Below are positions 1 to 8,591 of a stretch of 12,960 nt of DNA, piece after piece. The DNA lies in contig CALIGP010000193.1 of NCBI GenBank assembly GCA_938021455.1, positions 1-12,960 of the forward strand, written 5' to 3'. Positions within the stretch are counted from its first letter, which is position 1; the number at the start of each line of letters is the position of its first letter. The notes under the pieces were generated by a model, which searched no databases, was not told the origin of the DNA, and was given only the letters and a program-made list of their open reading frames with translations. The translations under genes were made by a program, and so were the position numbers. The DNA comes from an uncultured Lewinella sp. Lineage in GTDB: Bacteria > Bacteroidota > Bacteroidia > Chitinophagales > Saprospiraceae.

Positions 1-3000
1 GAAGTAAGCCCCGCTTCCGAGAGGAAGCCAAAGTGCCGCTTCCGCGGCATAAAGCCCACCCGGCCCGGCTGCTGCATACTGGGCACTACGATGAGGTAAT
101 AGTCATCGCCATCGTAGTAGCCCTGGGCCTTAACCTTGCCCTTGAGCAAGTTCATCTCCGGGGTGTAGTTGGAGAGCATACTCTCGGGAATATCCGAGAG
201 CTGGCCATCGAACTCCGACACCGTCAGGGTCGGCTCAATAACGACGGTAAACTCCGCCACGGAGGGGCGGAAGATGGCATTCACTGCTGTTTGGATGGCG
301 TTTGCATCCTGCGTCAGCGCCACCGTATTAACCGGTATGATGTGCACCGTATGGCGCACCGGTGTATAAGTAACGACGTTAAGCTGTCCGGCCAGTTTTA
401 CCGGCGGAATGCTGTCGTTTCCTTCCTCCGCATCCGGGTTATCGTGAGCGGCGAAGACGACCTTAATTTCCTGGTCGCCGGCAGCTGAAAGGCCGGCGTG
501 CGTAGCATTGGTTCCGCTGGTCGACCAACCGGGGAAGGTCTCCGTATCGGAGCCGATGAAATTTACCGGACTCATCGAGCCCCCATCCCGGCGCTCCGCG
601 CCGAAGGGAACACCCGCTGGCTCCTCCGTGGACGTCGACGCCCACGGCACTTTGTAGGGCGTGCCGCCGATCGTTCTGGGGTCATAACCTTCCGTAATCA
701 GGTCATAGCGCTGGCTGTCCAACCCCCAGTAAATATTGGCGGGGACCGTTGGCGCAAAGTCGACGATGAAGTCGGCGTCGAACAGATCATCAATGTAATC
801 CTGTGCGTTTTGGATAGCTTCCTGTAATTGGTCACGGCAGTTTCTGACGGCCTCATCGTCGCCCGTAAGCGCCGCTTGTTTCAGGCAGTCGGCCGCATCT
901 TCCACGGCGTCCACGTAACTATCTGGCAAGTAGGGCACCTGATCGAGAGCAGTCACCAGTTGTTCCAAGACGGCATTGGCCTCGTCGGTAACGTCTGCCG
1001 CCGTTGCAATCTGGTCAAGGACGGTGCTAATCGTCCCCAGCGTAGCACTCAGTGTACCCAGGAAGTTATCGATCTCTCCGAGGATATCCTGCAGATCCTG
1101 CAGGCCTTGCTGTAGTTGTTCCAGCGCCGCCTCCAGCGGGCTTTTGATCACCATTTTACCGGCCACCATGCGGCAGTCTTCGTTGACCTGCACGTCGAAA
1201 AAGTCCAGCCGTAATTTCGCCCCTGCCAGGTAAGGGATGCCCGTAAAGCCATGTCCACCAAAGGTGGTGTTTCCCGTTATTTCACCGACCTGAACCAGGA
1301 AATCTCCCGCCCAGATGCTATCGCCCGGGGCTAGCGTTTCCACCAACTGCTGGTTCTCCGGATCTTGCAGAGAGACGTTAATACCACACTCAAAATCGTA
1401 TTCGTAATCACCGGCCAGGGCACAGTTTACGTCAATTGTCGTCAGCGTAATGGTATCACAAACGGCCGTAGCGCCACAGTCAAAACAGACGCTTATGTCG
1501 TAGGTCGTCAGGGGGCTCAGACCGCCCAGACGGAAGTCCGTTTCCGTTGCTTCCTGTGGGTCGGCCAGCGGATCGCCTCCCTGCTCCCAGAAGGTGACGG
1601 TGTAGGGCGCCGTGCCGACGTCCTCCCAGGCAATCTCCACAAAATCGAAGTGTACCTGGCCTTCGGTAAGCGCCAAGTCGACGGCTTCACAACCGGGAAC
1701 GGTGATCGTTTTCAGCGTACACGTTGGCAGTGGATCGTCTTCACAATCGTAGCAGATGGCAATTTGGTAGTCGGTATCGGCGGTCAGTCCGTTGAAGGTA
1801 TGGTCGTTCGTTCCGGCGGGGTTCGTCATCCCGTTTTCGGGGTATCTCTGCAGGGTATCGCCGGCCATACTCAGCACGAAAATATTCCAGCCGGCGGGGT
1901 CGGCGGTGCCGGCCAGGGCAGACCATTCCACCCGCACCCCGTCAGGAGCAATGGGTACGGCCGTTACGCCAGACTCCAGGTCTAAGGGCTCCGGACAGAC
2001 GTAAGAAATCGTCGTTCCCGTCACCGTATTACAGCGAAGATTTCCGTTCAGACAGGTCAGACAAACGGTAAAATCATAACTCGTCTCGGCCAGTAATTCG
2101 CTGATCGTACGGCTCGTTTCGCTAAGGCCCAGAGAGATCGTATCGCCCGGTTCAGTGCTCCCACTCACTTGCGTGATGAGCGCTAGTTCGTAGCCAGGGG
2201 CGGGGTTGCTACCGCCGGCGAAAGTCCAGGAAACGCCCAGCGAAGTAGGTGTTTCGGAGCCGAACATGATGCTTGGTGTTGGTATAAAATCGGGATTACA
2301 GACGGCGTTTTCGCCTTCCCAGACAACCTCCCATTCGTAGCATTCTTCCGTTCCATCGGCGCAAAGTTTGCAGAACGTGAACTGGTAAGTGGCGTTCATC
2401 ACCAGCCCGTTGACCGTCGTTTCCGTCGTTCCGGGAGCTAAGGTGCTACTGCTTCCTCCTCCGGAATTAGCGGGCGCCGAAGCGCGGGTGCCATTATTGT
2501 TGGACGAGCCGGGCGAGCTACCCTCTGTCGTTCGTTGCGTCTGTTGTTGGGTGGTCTGCGCTACCGGGTTGCCGTTGGCGTCACGGGTCATCTTCCACGA
2601 CAGTCGGTAACCGGATGCCTGCCAGATGTCTGACCAGCTAAGTTGCATCTCGGCATTACTCAACGGTAAGGTCGTCGGTATTGTCATATCTCCACAGTCC
2701 TCTTCCAGCGTGAGGGTCGTAAAAGTGATCGTTTCGCAGCTTTCCTGTCCGTCAGAACATAGGCCACACAGCTCCACTTCGTAGGCCGCCCCAACCTCCA
2801 GCTCATCCAGAAACTGGTTGCGTTGATTAGCCGGGTGCATATAATCCTCTGACCACGGCCCGCCCGACGCCAGCCGGTAGCGAAGCCGAAAGCTTGTCGG
2901 GCTTAATACTCGCGGAGGTATTGGCACTCTTCCGCCGCCTCCGACGGTAGAGCTGCTCTGCTGTCGACTACGGCTCCCGCCAATGGGCGAAGTCTGCGTT

Positions 3001-3980
3001 TGCGTCTGCCCAGGCGTTGAGATCTGTGGCTCCAATGTCCATCTAATTTCTGTGCTGTTCGCATTGGTGCCTTCGGCTATCAAGGTCTCGATCCCAAGAC
3101 AAATATCCGTAGGCTCCGGCGGGGTAATCCCGTATTGAAACTCTCCAAAATCACTGATGCCATCGTTGATGAACACCCGCACATTGCGGCGGTCGCTCAC
3201 CCGGACGCGCCAGATGTATTCCTGGCCTACCTCCAGTGGGGAGTCGTAGTTGGTGTAGGTGTATCGCGGGATAGTCGTTGTAATGGGGTCCCGCAGCGGA
3301 GGGCTCGAAGCAATGATCTGATCGTAGGTCAGGCCTTCTACTTTTTCCCAGACGGTGAGTTCGTACTCATCATCCAACGGCTGTGGAACGTGGCGGGGGT
3401 TCCAGGTAAAGTTGATCAGTTCGGTGGGCGGAGCGGGGATCTCCGTTAGCGGATAGACCAGCTCCGGCGGGTAATTCTGCTGCACGAAGCGGGTAGCGCA
3501 GGCAGGGTTCGAGACCGGCGGATCGTTGAAACGGTTCAAATCGTAGAACTCTATACAAATCGTAATCGGCCCGTCAGGTAGGCTACCGCCATTATTAACT
3601 GTGCCGTCTACTCCAAAGCCTTCAACGTTCAGGTTATTCAGATCAAAATAGGGAGCTAACTGACTTCCTCGCAGAATCAGCGGCTGCCCACGTCGTAGGT
3701 TGATGGGCGTCATGAAAACCCCGTCTCCAGTCGTTGCCCGGTAGCCGTCGCCTTCAATGTTGATCCGTAGGAGGCCGTTGTATTCCTCCCGGGCGTCTAC
3801 CAGAGTAAGGATCACAATCAGATTACCATCTCGACCGTAGTCTTCCAGGTAAGGGCTAGCGTTTACCGCCGTGACGGAGGCACGGACGGGGAAGTTTTGG
3901 CCGTAGGCAACCGTCCCCATCAATAAGCCGATGAGGCAAAACAGTAATACCAGCAGTAAACGACCGGGATGGGTCATCAT
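1..3980 (-). CDS. Secreted Fn3-domain protein with predicted zincin-like C-terminal region (3' end outside window)
   Basis: An uninterrupted frame from tandem ATGs at 3980 and 3977 to the left edge gives at least 1,326 residues; I checked every triplet for stops. Residues 1-27 are a Sec signal peptide (TxHPGR-like basic start, LLLVLLFCLIGLLMG core, probable cleavage AYG|Q). Residues 28-180 form an N-terminal domain I recognise from Bacteroidota Fn3 proteins (xGxDGxxxxP repeats, LRRGxP, DLNNLNVEG). Six Fn3-like domains follow at about 181-265, 294-425, 429-557, 561-653, 662-760 and 764-850. Domains 2 to 6 share a Cys at their start and a CxxC plus Cys near their end. Domains 2 and 3 hold Gln/Ser/Gly-rich insertions. 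Residues 853-945 are a beta-rich spacer with further Cys. Residues 947-1066 are heptad-like and probably helical. Residues 1210-1326 (HIIPVN, LSNYTPEM, YYLIVVP, MPRKRHFGFL) resemble the segment that, in Bacteroidota relatives I remember, precedes a HELGH-type zinc-protease motif; that motif would lie past the left edge. The gene follows the adhesin stop by three bases, suggesting coupling. The exact function is unknown. Confidence 0.88.
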   Translation of the reverse strand, partial: MMTHPGRLLLVLLFCLIGLLMGTVAYGQNFPVRASVTAVNASPYLEDYGRDGNLIVILTLVDAREEYNGLLRINIEGDGYRATTGDGVFMTPINLRRGQPLILRGSQLAPYFDLNNLNVEGFGVDGTVNNGGSLPDGPITICIEFYDLNRFNDPPVSNPACATRFVQQNYPPELVYPLTEIPAPPTELINFTWNPRHVPQPLDDEYELTVWEKVEGLTYDQIIASSPPLRDPITTTIPRYTYTNYDSPLEVGQEYIWRVRVSDRRNVRVFINDGISDFGEFQYGITPPEPTDICLGIETLIAEGTNANSTEIRWTLEPQISTPGQTQTQTSPIGGSRSRQQSSSTVGGGGRVPIPPRVLSPTSFRLRYRLASGGPWSEDYMHPANQRNQFLDELEVGAAYEVELCGLCSDGQESCETITFTTLTLEEDCGDMTIPTTLPLSNAEMQLSWSDIWQASGYRLSWKMTRDANGNPVAQTTQQQTQRTTEGSSPGSSNNNGTRASAPANSGGGSSSTLAPGTTETTVNGLVMNATYQFTFCKLCADGTEECYEWEVVWEGENAVCNPDFIPTPSIMFGSETPTSLGVSWTFAGGSNPAPGYELALITQVSGSTEPGDTISLGLSETSRTISELLAETSYDFTVCLTCLNGNLRCNTVTGTTISYVCPEPLDLESGVTAVPIAPDGVRVEWSALAGTADPAGWNIFVLSMAGDTLQRYPENGMTNPAGTNDHTFNGLTADTDYQIAICYDCEDDPLPTCTLKTITVPGCEAVDLALTEGQVHFDFVEIAWEDVGTAPYTVTFWEQGGDPLADPQEATETDFRLGGLSPLTTYDISVCFDCGATAVCDTITLTTIDVNCALAGDYEYDFECGINVSLQDPENQQLVETLAPGDSIWAGDFLVQVGEITGNTTFGGHGFTGIPYLAGAKLRLDFFDVQVNEDCRMVAGKMVIKSPLEAALEQLQQGLQDLQDILGEIDNFLGTLSATLGTISTVLDQIATAADVTDEANAVLEQLVTALDQVPYLPDSYVDAVEDAADCLKQAALTGDDEAVRNCRDQLQEAIQNAQDYIDDLFDADFIVDFAPTVPANIYWGLDSQRYDLITEGYDPRTIGGTPYKVPWASTSTEEPAGVPFGAERRDGGSMSPVNFIGSDTETFPGWSTSGTNATHAGLSAAGDQEIKVVFAAHDNPDAEEGNDSIPPVKLAGQLNVVTYTPVRHTVHIIPVNTVALTQDANAIQTAVNAIFRPSVAEFTVVIEPTLTVSEFDGQLSDIPESMLSNYTPEMNLLKGKVKAQGYYDGDDYYLIVVPSMQQPGRVGFMPRKRHFGFLSEAGLT
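2430..2558 (-). repeat. Low-complexity Gln/Thr/Ser/Asn/Gly insertion in Fn3 domain 3
   Basis: About 43 residues (474-517) with runs TTQQQTQRTT, SSNNNG and SGGGSSS, ending LAPG. They interrupt the third Fn3 domain between its central strands and its ETTVNGL strand. Probably a flexible exposed loop. Confidence 0.75.
2898..3026 (-). repeat. Low-complexity Gln/Thr/Ser/Gly/Pro insertion in Fn3 domain 2
   Basis: About 43 residues (319-361) with TQTQT, SRSRQQSSS, GGGG and a Pro-rich end. They sit between the RWTLE strand and the FRLRYR strand of the second Fn3 domain. The length is the same as that of the insertion in domain 3, but the loop is a different one. Confidence 0.75.
3900..3980 (-). other. 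Sec signal peptide of the Fn3 protein
   Basis: Encodes residues 1-27: a short polar start with one Arg, an 18-residue hydrophobic core, and a TVAYG|QNF cleavage region. A Gln at the new N-terminus is typical of exported Bacteroidota proteins. There is no convincing lipobox around the Cys at residue 15. Confidence 0.85.
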
Positions 3981-3983
3981 GGG
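3981..3983 (-). promoter_or_regulatory. Three-base gene junction, likely translational coupling
   Basis: The junction reads TAA-CCC-ATG-ATG on the coding strand. I see no AGGAGG-like site in the preceding 30 bases, which are the A/T-rich end of the adhesin gene, and no room for a promoter or terminator. The second gene is thus probably expressed from the adhesin transcript, by re-initiation after the TAA. Confidence 0.6.
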
Positions 3984-6900
3984 TTAGTCTATCTTTATGT
4001 GTCTCAAGTATACCATACTATTCTCCGTTCTGACCACTAGTGTGTGGGTACCGATTGGCAGATTCGGGAGTTCGTATGCTTCCAGTACGCTACGGGTAGC
4101 GGATAAGTTACGTCTGTCGATGAGTTGGCCGTTCATATCGAATATGAAAAGATCAACGGGAACTTCCTGTCCCAGCGCGATTTCAACGGTAAAGGACCCT
4201 TGGTGTGGGTTAGGGAACAGCTCTACCGTTCGGATGTCTCCTCCAATCTGTAGGGAGTCGTAGAGGAAGACACTGTCACGGCTTTCAAACACTGCTATTT
4301 GTCGACTCATTGCACCTGCGCACCCGCCCGAAAAGGCTTCTAAGGCGATGTCATAAACACCTGGTGCGGCAAATTCTAACCATTGCTGGTTATCAGTCGT
4401 GCCCAGATCCGTAATGTTCGGATCATCAAAGGTCCATCGGATAGAATCCGGAATGGGCCAGCTGATGTCAATAGCTACGGTTGGGTCATTGATGACGGCT
4501 CTTTCCGGGAGGAGGAAATCAACGAAGAACTCCGCTTCGTCAGCAAAGTCAACGAAGAAGCTGTCCACATACACACATCCATCGGGCGCGGTGATGGTCA
4601 GTAGATGCTGTCCCTCAAGGCTAGTTGTTAATACTCCGCCAGGAGTCAGCGTCCCATCAGGTTGCTGCCATTCGTAAGCGAGGTCATTCTCCAGGTCACC
4701 AAGGTCCCAAGTAACCGTCGCGATGGCACAAACAGCCGTATCGTTCACGGCAGCGTCAACAGCTGCGAAGTCCGCACGCTCATCCAAAGTCACCGTCACC
4801 GTGTCCGTACAACCGCGGCCATCCGAGACGACCAGCTGGTACTCTCCTGCAGGCAGGTTACTGATTTCAGCACCGATCATACCATTGCTCCAGTTGAAGT
4901 CATAGTCTTCGTCACCGCCGGACGCGGATACGAAAATCAAGCCATCTTCCGTCCCATAACAACTTGGGGTTTCAGTCATGTCTACCGTGACGGCCAAGGG
5001 AGCCAGGCTATCTACCGTTACCAGCATTCGCTGAACGGCACAGTCGACACCCGTCAGGCGAGCCAGTAATAGGTAATCCCCTGGATTCAGATCCGTAAAG
5101 ATTCCATCGGAGCTAAATGTTCCGTCCTCTCCCAGTGCGTATTCCAGGCCTTCGTAGGTTCCCGTTACGGTAATACTTCCATCACTTCCGGAACAGCCGC
5201 TGGCGGCGGTAGCCACTACCTCGTCGAAGAAAGAAGACTCACCAACATCAATCAGATCGACTAAGTCGTAAACGGTTTCACAGTCACCTCCGATTCCACG
5301 AATGAGGATAGTATAACGACCAGCTTCCAGGCCGGTAAAGCGGCCATCCGTCTGCCAGTTCTCTCCACCGTCCAGGCTGTATTCTTGTCCACGAACACCA
5401 AAGATGTTGATCTCTCCACCTCGCTCATCGCAGGATAGTGGGTCGATGGTCGTAACAGAATCAACGCTTGCACTGAATCCTCCTTCGATCAGGATGGGCT
5501 CCAGCATGGTGACACAGTCCATTTCGCCGCGGTAACGGATACCGGCGAAAACGTTGCCGGCCGGAATTCCTTCGCGCAGGTTGCTTGTCTGCCAGGTGAG
5601 GCCACCATCAAATGAGTATTCCATCAGAGCATCTCCTACGGGAGTGAGTTCCAGGCTACCATCACTGGCTTCACAGCTGCTCACACCAATGGCGGTGAAC
5701 TCCGACAACATCGGCGCATCTCTTCCTTCAATCACGATGGGAACATTCCAAATGAAGGAACATCCAGAGACACTATCCGTTAGTTCAGCCAGATAAGTAC
5801 CGGCTCCTAGGTTCATGAAGACGGGGTCGGTTACCCAGTCGCCACCATTGAGGCGGTAGCGGGTCGCCGTAGTGGCTCTGATAATCTCCAGGGTAATACT
5901 GCCGTCGTTCGTTCCACAATCTCCAGCGTTCGTAGCAGAAATCCCTGTGATGATTGGCTGGTCATCAGTGGCTAACACGAACATTCGTTCGGAGAGCAAC
6001 TCACAACCACTAATGGTGTCTCTCACCATCGGCTGGTAGGAGCCATTACTCAATCCGGTAAAGAGCGGATCATTCTGGAAGTTATTGCCTGCATCCAGAC
6101 TGAAGACGTAGGGTCGGTCTTCTGTTGAGACGCCAATTTCCAGGCTAAGCTCGTTACTATTACAGTCTGTCACCTCCGGTATCATCGGGCTAATAACGTC
6201 GTTAATCTCTTCGGCGACTACAATGGTTACTTCGTCCCCAACGTAGGTACATCCTCTTCCGTCAGCCCTGCGGGCGGTTGGTTGGTAGATGCCTTCAGAC
6301 AAGTTATTCCACACGCTCTGTGAGCTCCAGGTCGCTCCGCCATCGATGCTAAATTCAAGACCTTCCTCTGCGTCGATGAAGGAGATGTAGCCCGTCGTAA
6401 ACGTACAGCCAATCGCGGCCGAGTAGTCTACCGCAGCAACTACTTCCGACAATGGTTCGGTACAGTCATTATCGTTGTCCTGTATGGAAACCATGCAAGT
6501 TTCCATTCCGGGGCATCCGTTGACGTCCGTAATGGTGATCGTATACATACCAGCCGGAAGGTCAGCAATGCTGGTTCCAGGTGTACTTACGATCAGGGTG
6601 TCTGTAACAGTACCGTCTGTATAAATCAGTTGATAGCTACCGCTACCTCCGGATACTTCGACGGACAATTGCCCGTCGCTGGCTCCCGGCTCACTGGCAT
6701 CTTCTGAAGAGCAGAGTAACATCAAAGGCTCAGGGGCTGTAATCGTAGCCGTGTCAATAGTGAAACAGCCATCAGCACCAGTTACGGTGAGGATGTAAAG
6801 ACCAGCCTCCAGAGATTCGATACCCGGCGTAGTAGCTCCATTGCTCCATTGGTAGGAGAATAGGCCTTCCCCGGAAACCCGAGCAAGAGCGCGACCATCG

Positions 6901-8591
6901 GCAGCATCAAGACAGCTCACATCTGTGGTACTCAATTCAGTAGAGAAAGAAGCCCCATCAGCACCAACCGTATAGGTTTCACTGAAACTACATTGTGAAC
7001 CATCAGTAATCGTCACCCGGTAGTCTCCCGGGGTAAGACCATCGAGATCTTCTGTAGTTTCTCCATTACTCCAAACGAAGAGATAGGCTCCATTACCACC
7101 CGAAACCGTGAGGTCAATAGATCCACTATCGTTTCCAGTACAACCGGCAGGGACAACTATAGCACTTGCTTCGATATCATTAAAGGTGCCAACCTCGTAC
7201 GTTCCGGTAAAGGAACAACCAAGGCTATCAGTCACCGTTACTTGGTAATTACCTGCAGCCAGGCTATCAAGATCCTCCGTTATCGCTCCGTTATTCCAGC
7301 TGTAAGTATAAGTTCCACTTCCGCCCGTAACCGTCAAGTCAATCGCACCGCTGGAAGCATTATTACAACCAGCGTTAGTGATGATCTCATTTACTTCCAA
7401 GTTGCCGTCGTTGCCTACTGCGTAGGTTTCAATGAACGTACAACCCAAGCTATCCGTAACTGTCACCCGGTATTCGCCAGCGGCGAGGTCTTCCAGGTCT
7501 TCCGTCTCTGCGCCGTTGCTCCAGGCGAAGGTATACGTGCCGCTGCCTCCGCTGACCGTGAGGTCGATGGCGCCGCTTTCGGCTCCGTCGCAGCCGGCGT
7601 CGGTGATGAGGTCGCTTACTTCCAGGTTGCCGTCGTTGCCTACAGAATAAGTCTCACTGAATGTACAGCCAGTCCCGTCCGTTACCGTCACGCTATACTC
7701 ATTTGAAGGAAGGTCATTAATGTCCTCAGTAATAGCACCGTTGCTCCAATTAAAAGTGTAGCTACCATCACCTCCACTAATTGAAAGGTCAATAGAGCCA
7801 TCTTCCAGGCCATTACACGTTGCATTGCTTACTCTTGCTCCGAATAATAAGTTTTCTCCATTCACTACTTCGTAGCTTGAGGTAAAGGAACAGTTTCGAC
7901 CATCCGTTACCGTCACACTATAATTACCAGCTGGAAGACCATTAATATCTTGGGTTTCTGAACCATTATCCCAGGCATAGCTGTAAGTTCCGTTACCGCC
8001 ACTAACCGTTAGATTAATGCCGCCAATGGGCGATCCATCACAGCCTGCATTACTAATAGTTTCATTCACTTCAAGAGGCTCGTCCTGATCAACCTCAAAG
8101 ACCTCACTTAATGAACAATTTGTTCTCAGATCTGTGATCGTTACCGTATAGCTACCCACAACAAGTCCGCTAATACTTTCTGTTGTTTCCCCATTACTCC
8201 AGAGCACGGTGTAGAAACCAGTATCCGTCATGATTTGGGTCAAATCAATGGCCCCGTTATCCTCATTTCCGCACCCGACATTAGTTACTTCAGCAATGAT
8301 ATTGATGTTGCCAGGACTCGTAATGGAGTAAGTCTCAATAAAGCTACATCCACTAGCGTCCGTAACCGTTACGGAGTAATCGCCTGCAATGAGGTCTTCA
8401 ATGTCTTCCGTTACAGCTCCGTTGCTCCAGGAGAAGACATAATCTCCGTCTCCTCCGGACACCGTCAGATCAATGGCTCCATCAGCATCTCCGGTATTAC
8501 AACCGGTATTAGTGATGACGTCATTCACTTCAAGGTCGCCATTACCAACCGTGTAGGTTTCAATGAACGTACAACCGAGGCTATCCATCAC
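3984..8591 (-). CDS. Giant SprB-repeat surface adhesin, C-terminal part with type A T9SS sorting domain
   Basis: The frame is open from 8702, directly after the TGA, to a TAA at 3986-3984. The first possible starts are a GTG at 8591 and an ATG at 8588, but both lie inside a conserved repeat (VTVMD, where other units read VTVTD). They are therefore unlikely to be real initiation sites, and there is no signal peptide. Domains in order: nine SprB units (rest of the unit at 8723, then starts at 8501, 8273, 8042, 7817, 7592, 7367, 7142 and 6914); a longer unit (6713-6408); six DGG-W repeats (6407-4962); one SprB-like unit (4961-4731); a PKD-like region (about 4730-4290); and a C-terminal domain with LFPNP, FDMNGQLI and LPIGTHTLVV motifs. 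The last is a type A Por/T9SS secretion signal, which directs proteins across the outer membrane and onto the cell surface. SprB itself, by contrast, is known for the gliding-motility type C-terminal domain. The only lysine I find is the third residue from the end. The next gene starts three bases after the stop. Best read as the 3' part of the upstream frame. Confidence 0.85.
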   Translation of the reverse strand: MMDSLGCTFIETYTVGNGDLEVNDVITNTGCNTGDADGAIDLTVSGGDGDYVFSWSNGAVTEDIEDLIAGDYSVTVTDASGCSFIETYSITSPGNINIIAEVTNVGCGNEDNGAIDLTQIMTDTGFYTVLWSNGETTESISGLVVGSYTVTITDLRTNCSLSEVFEVDQDEPLEVNETISNAGCDGSPIGGINLTVSGGNGTYSYAWDNGSETQDINGLPAGNYSVTVTDGRNCSFTSSYEVVNGENLLFGARVSNATCNGLEDGSIDLSISGGDGSYTFNWSNGAITEDINDLPSNEYSVTVTDGTGCTFSETYSVGNDGNLEVSDLITDAGCDGAESGAIDLTVSGGSGTYTFAWSNGAETEDLEDLAAGEYRVTVTDSLGCTFIETYAVGNDGNLEVNEIITNAGCNNASSGAIDLTVTGGSGTYTYSWNNGAITEDLDSLAAGNYQVTVTDSLGCSFTGTYEVGTFNDIEASAIVVPAGCTGNDSGSIDLTVSGGNGAYLFVWSNGETTEDLDGLTPGDYRVTITDGSQCSFSETYTVGADGASFSTELSTTDVSCLDAADGRALARVSGEGLFSYQWSNGATTPGIESLEAGLYILTVTGADGCFTIDTATITAPEPLMLLCSSEDASEPGASDGQLSVEVSGGSGSYQLIYTDGTVTDTLIVSTPGTSIADLPAGMYTITITDVNGCPGMETCMVSIQDNDNDCTEPLSEVVAAVDYSAAIGCTFTTGYISFIDAEEGLEFSIDGGATWSSQSVWNNLSEGIYQPTARRADGRGCTYVGDEVTIVVAEEINDVISPMIPEVTDCNSNELSLEIGVSTEDRPYVFSLDAGNNFQNDPLFTGLSNGSYQPMVRDTISGCELLSERMFVLATDDQPIITGISATNAGDCGTNDGSITLEIIRATTATRYRLNGGDWVTDPVFMNLGAGTYLAELTDSVSGCSFIWNVPIVIEGRDAPMLSEFTAIGVSSCEASDGSLELTPVGDALMEYSFDGGLTWQTSNLREGIPAGNVFAGIRYRGEMDCVTMLEPILIEGGFSASVDSVTTIDPLSCDERGGEINIFGVRGQEYSLDGGENWQTDGRFTGLEAGRYTILIRGIGGDCETVYDLVDLIDVGESSFFDEVVATAASGCSGSDGSITVTGTYEGLEYALGEDGTFSSDGIFTDLNPGDYLLLARLTGVDCAVQRMLVTVDSLAPLAVTVDMTETPSCYGTEDGLIFVSASGGDEDYDFNWSNGMIGAEISNLPAGEYQLVVSDGRGCTDTVTVTLDERADFAAVDAAVNDTAVCAIATVTWDLGDLENDLAYEWQQPDGTLTPGGVLTTSLEGQHLLTITAPDGCVYVDSFFVDFADEAEFFVDFLLPERAVINDPTVAIDISWPIPDSIRWTFDDPNITDLGTTDNQQWLEFAAPGVYDIALEAFSGGCAGAMSRQIAVFESRDSVFLYDSLQIGGDIRTVELFPNPHQGSFTVEIALGQEVPVDLFIFDMNGQLIDRRNLSATRSVLEAYELPNLPIGTHTLVVRTENSMVYLRHIKID
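3987..4235 (-). other. Type A T9SS C-terminal sorting domain
   Basis: This is the last roughly 83 residues of the adhesin. They read VELFPNP-HQGSFTVEI, then VDLFIFDMNGQLI, and finish with LPIGTHTLVV and a short basic tail ending KID. This order (PNP, beta strand, D-x-x-G-x-x-(I/V/L), P-x-G-x-(Y/H)) is the T9SS type A signal, removed on export while the passenger is released or attached to the surface. Confidence 0.9.
4962..6407 (-). repeat. Six tandem DGG-W type repeats (about 80 residues each)
   Basis: Units begin at Cys codons at 6407, 6164, 5918, 5675, 5432 and 5195 and are 81, 82, 81, 81, 79 and 78 residues long. Each has a Y/F-S-(I/L/F)-D-G-G-x-x-W-like core (YSFDGGLTWQ at its clearest), then a FTGL/NL-x-x-G-x-Y turn and a second Cys. 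They lack the WSNG and IDLTVSGG motifs of the flanking SprB units, so this is a separate family with a similar two-Cys plan. The DGG core is degenerate in the second (DAGN) and sixth (GEDG) units. Confidence 0.82.

Noticed and set aside
33..488. 151-codon plus-strand open frame near the left edge
   Set aside because: Antisense to the conserved zincin-like lead-in of the Fn3 protein.
1365..1985. 206-codon plus-strand open frame
   Set aside because: Lies fully antisense to the Fn3 domains, which are continuous and recognisable; the translation shows no family features.
3981..4010. Terminator or promoter between the two genes
   Set aside because: Only three non-coding bases exist and I see no hairpin with a T-run.
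7242..7706. Plus-strand open frame of 154 codons, with a similar one at 11607-12107
   Set aside because: Both are shadows of repeat units on the minus strand.
8586..8591. GTG/ATG as the start of an independent adhesin gene
   Set aside because: They fall inside a conserved beta strand of a repeat unit, there is no signal peptide, and the frame is open and homologous upstream to the TGA.
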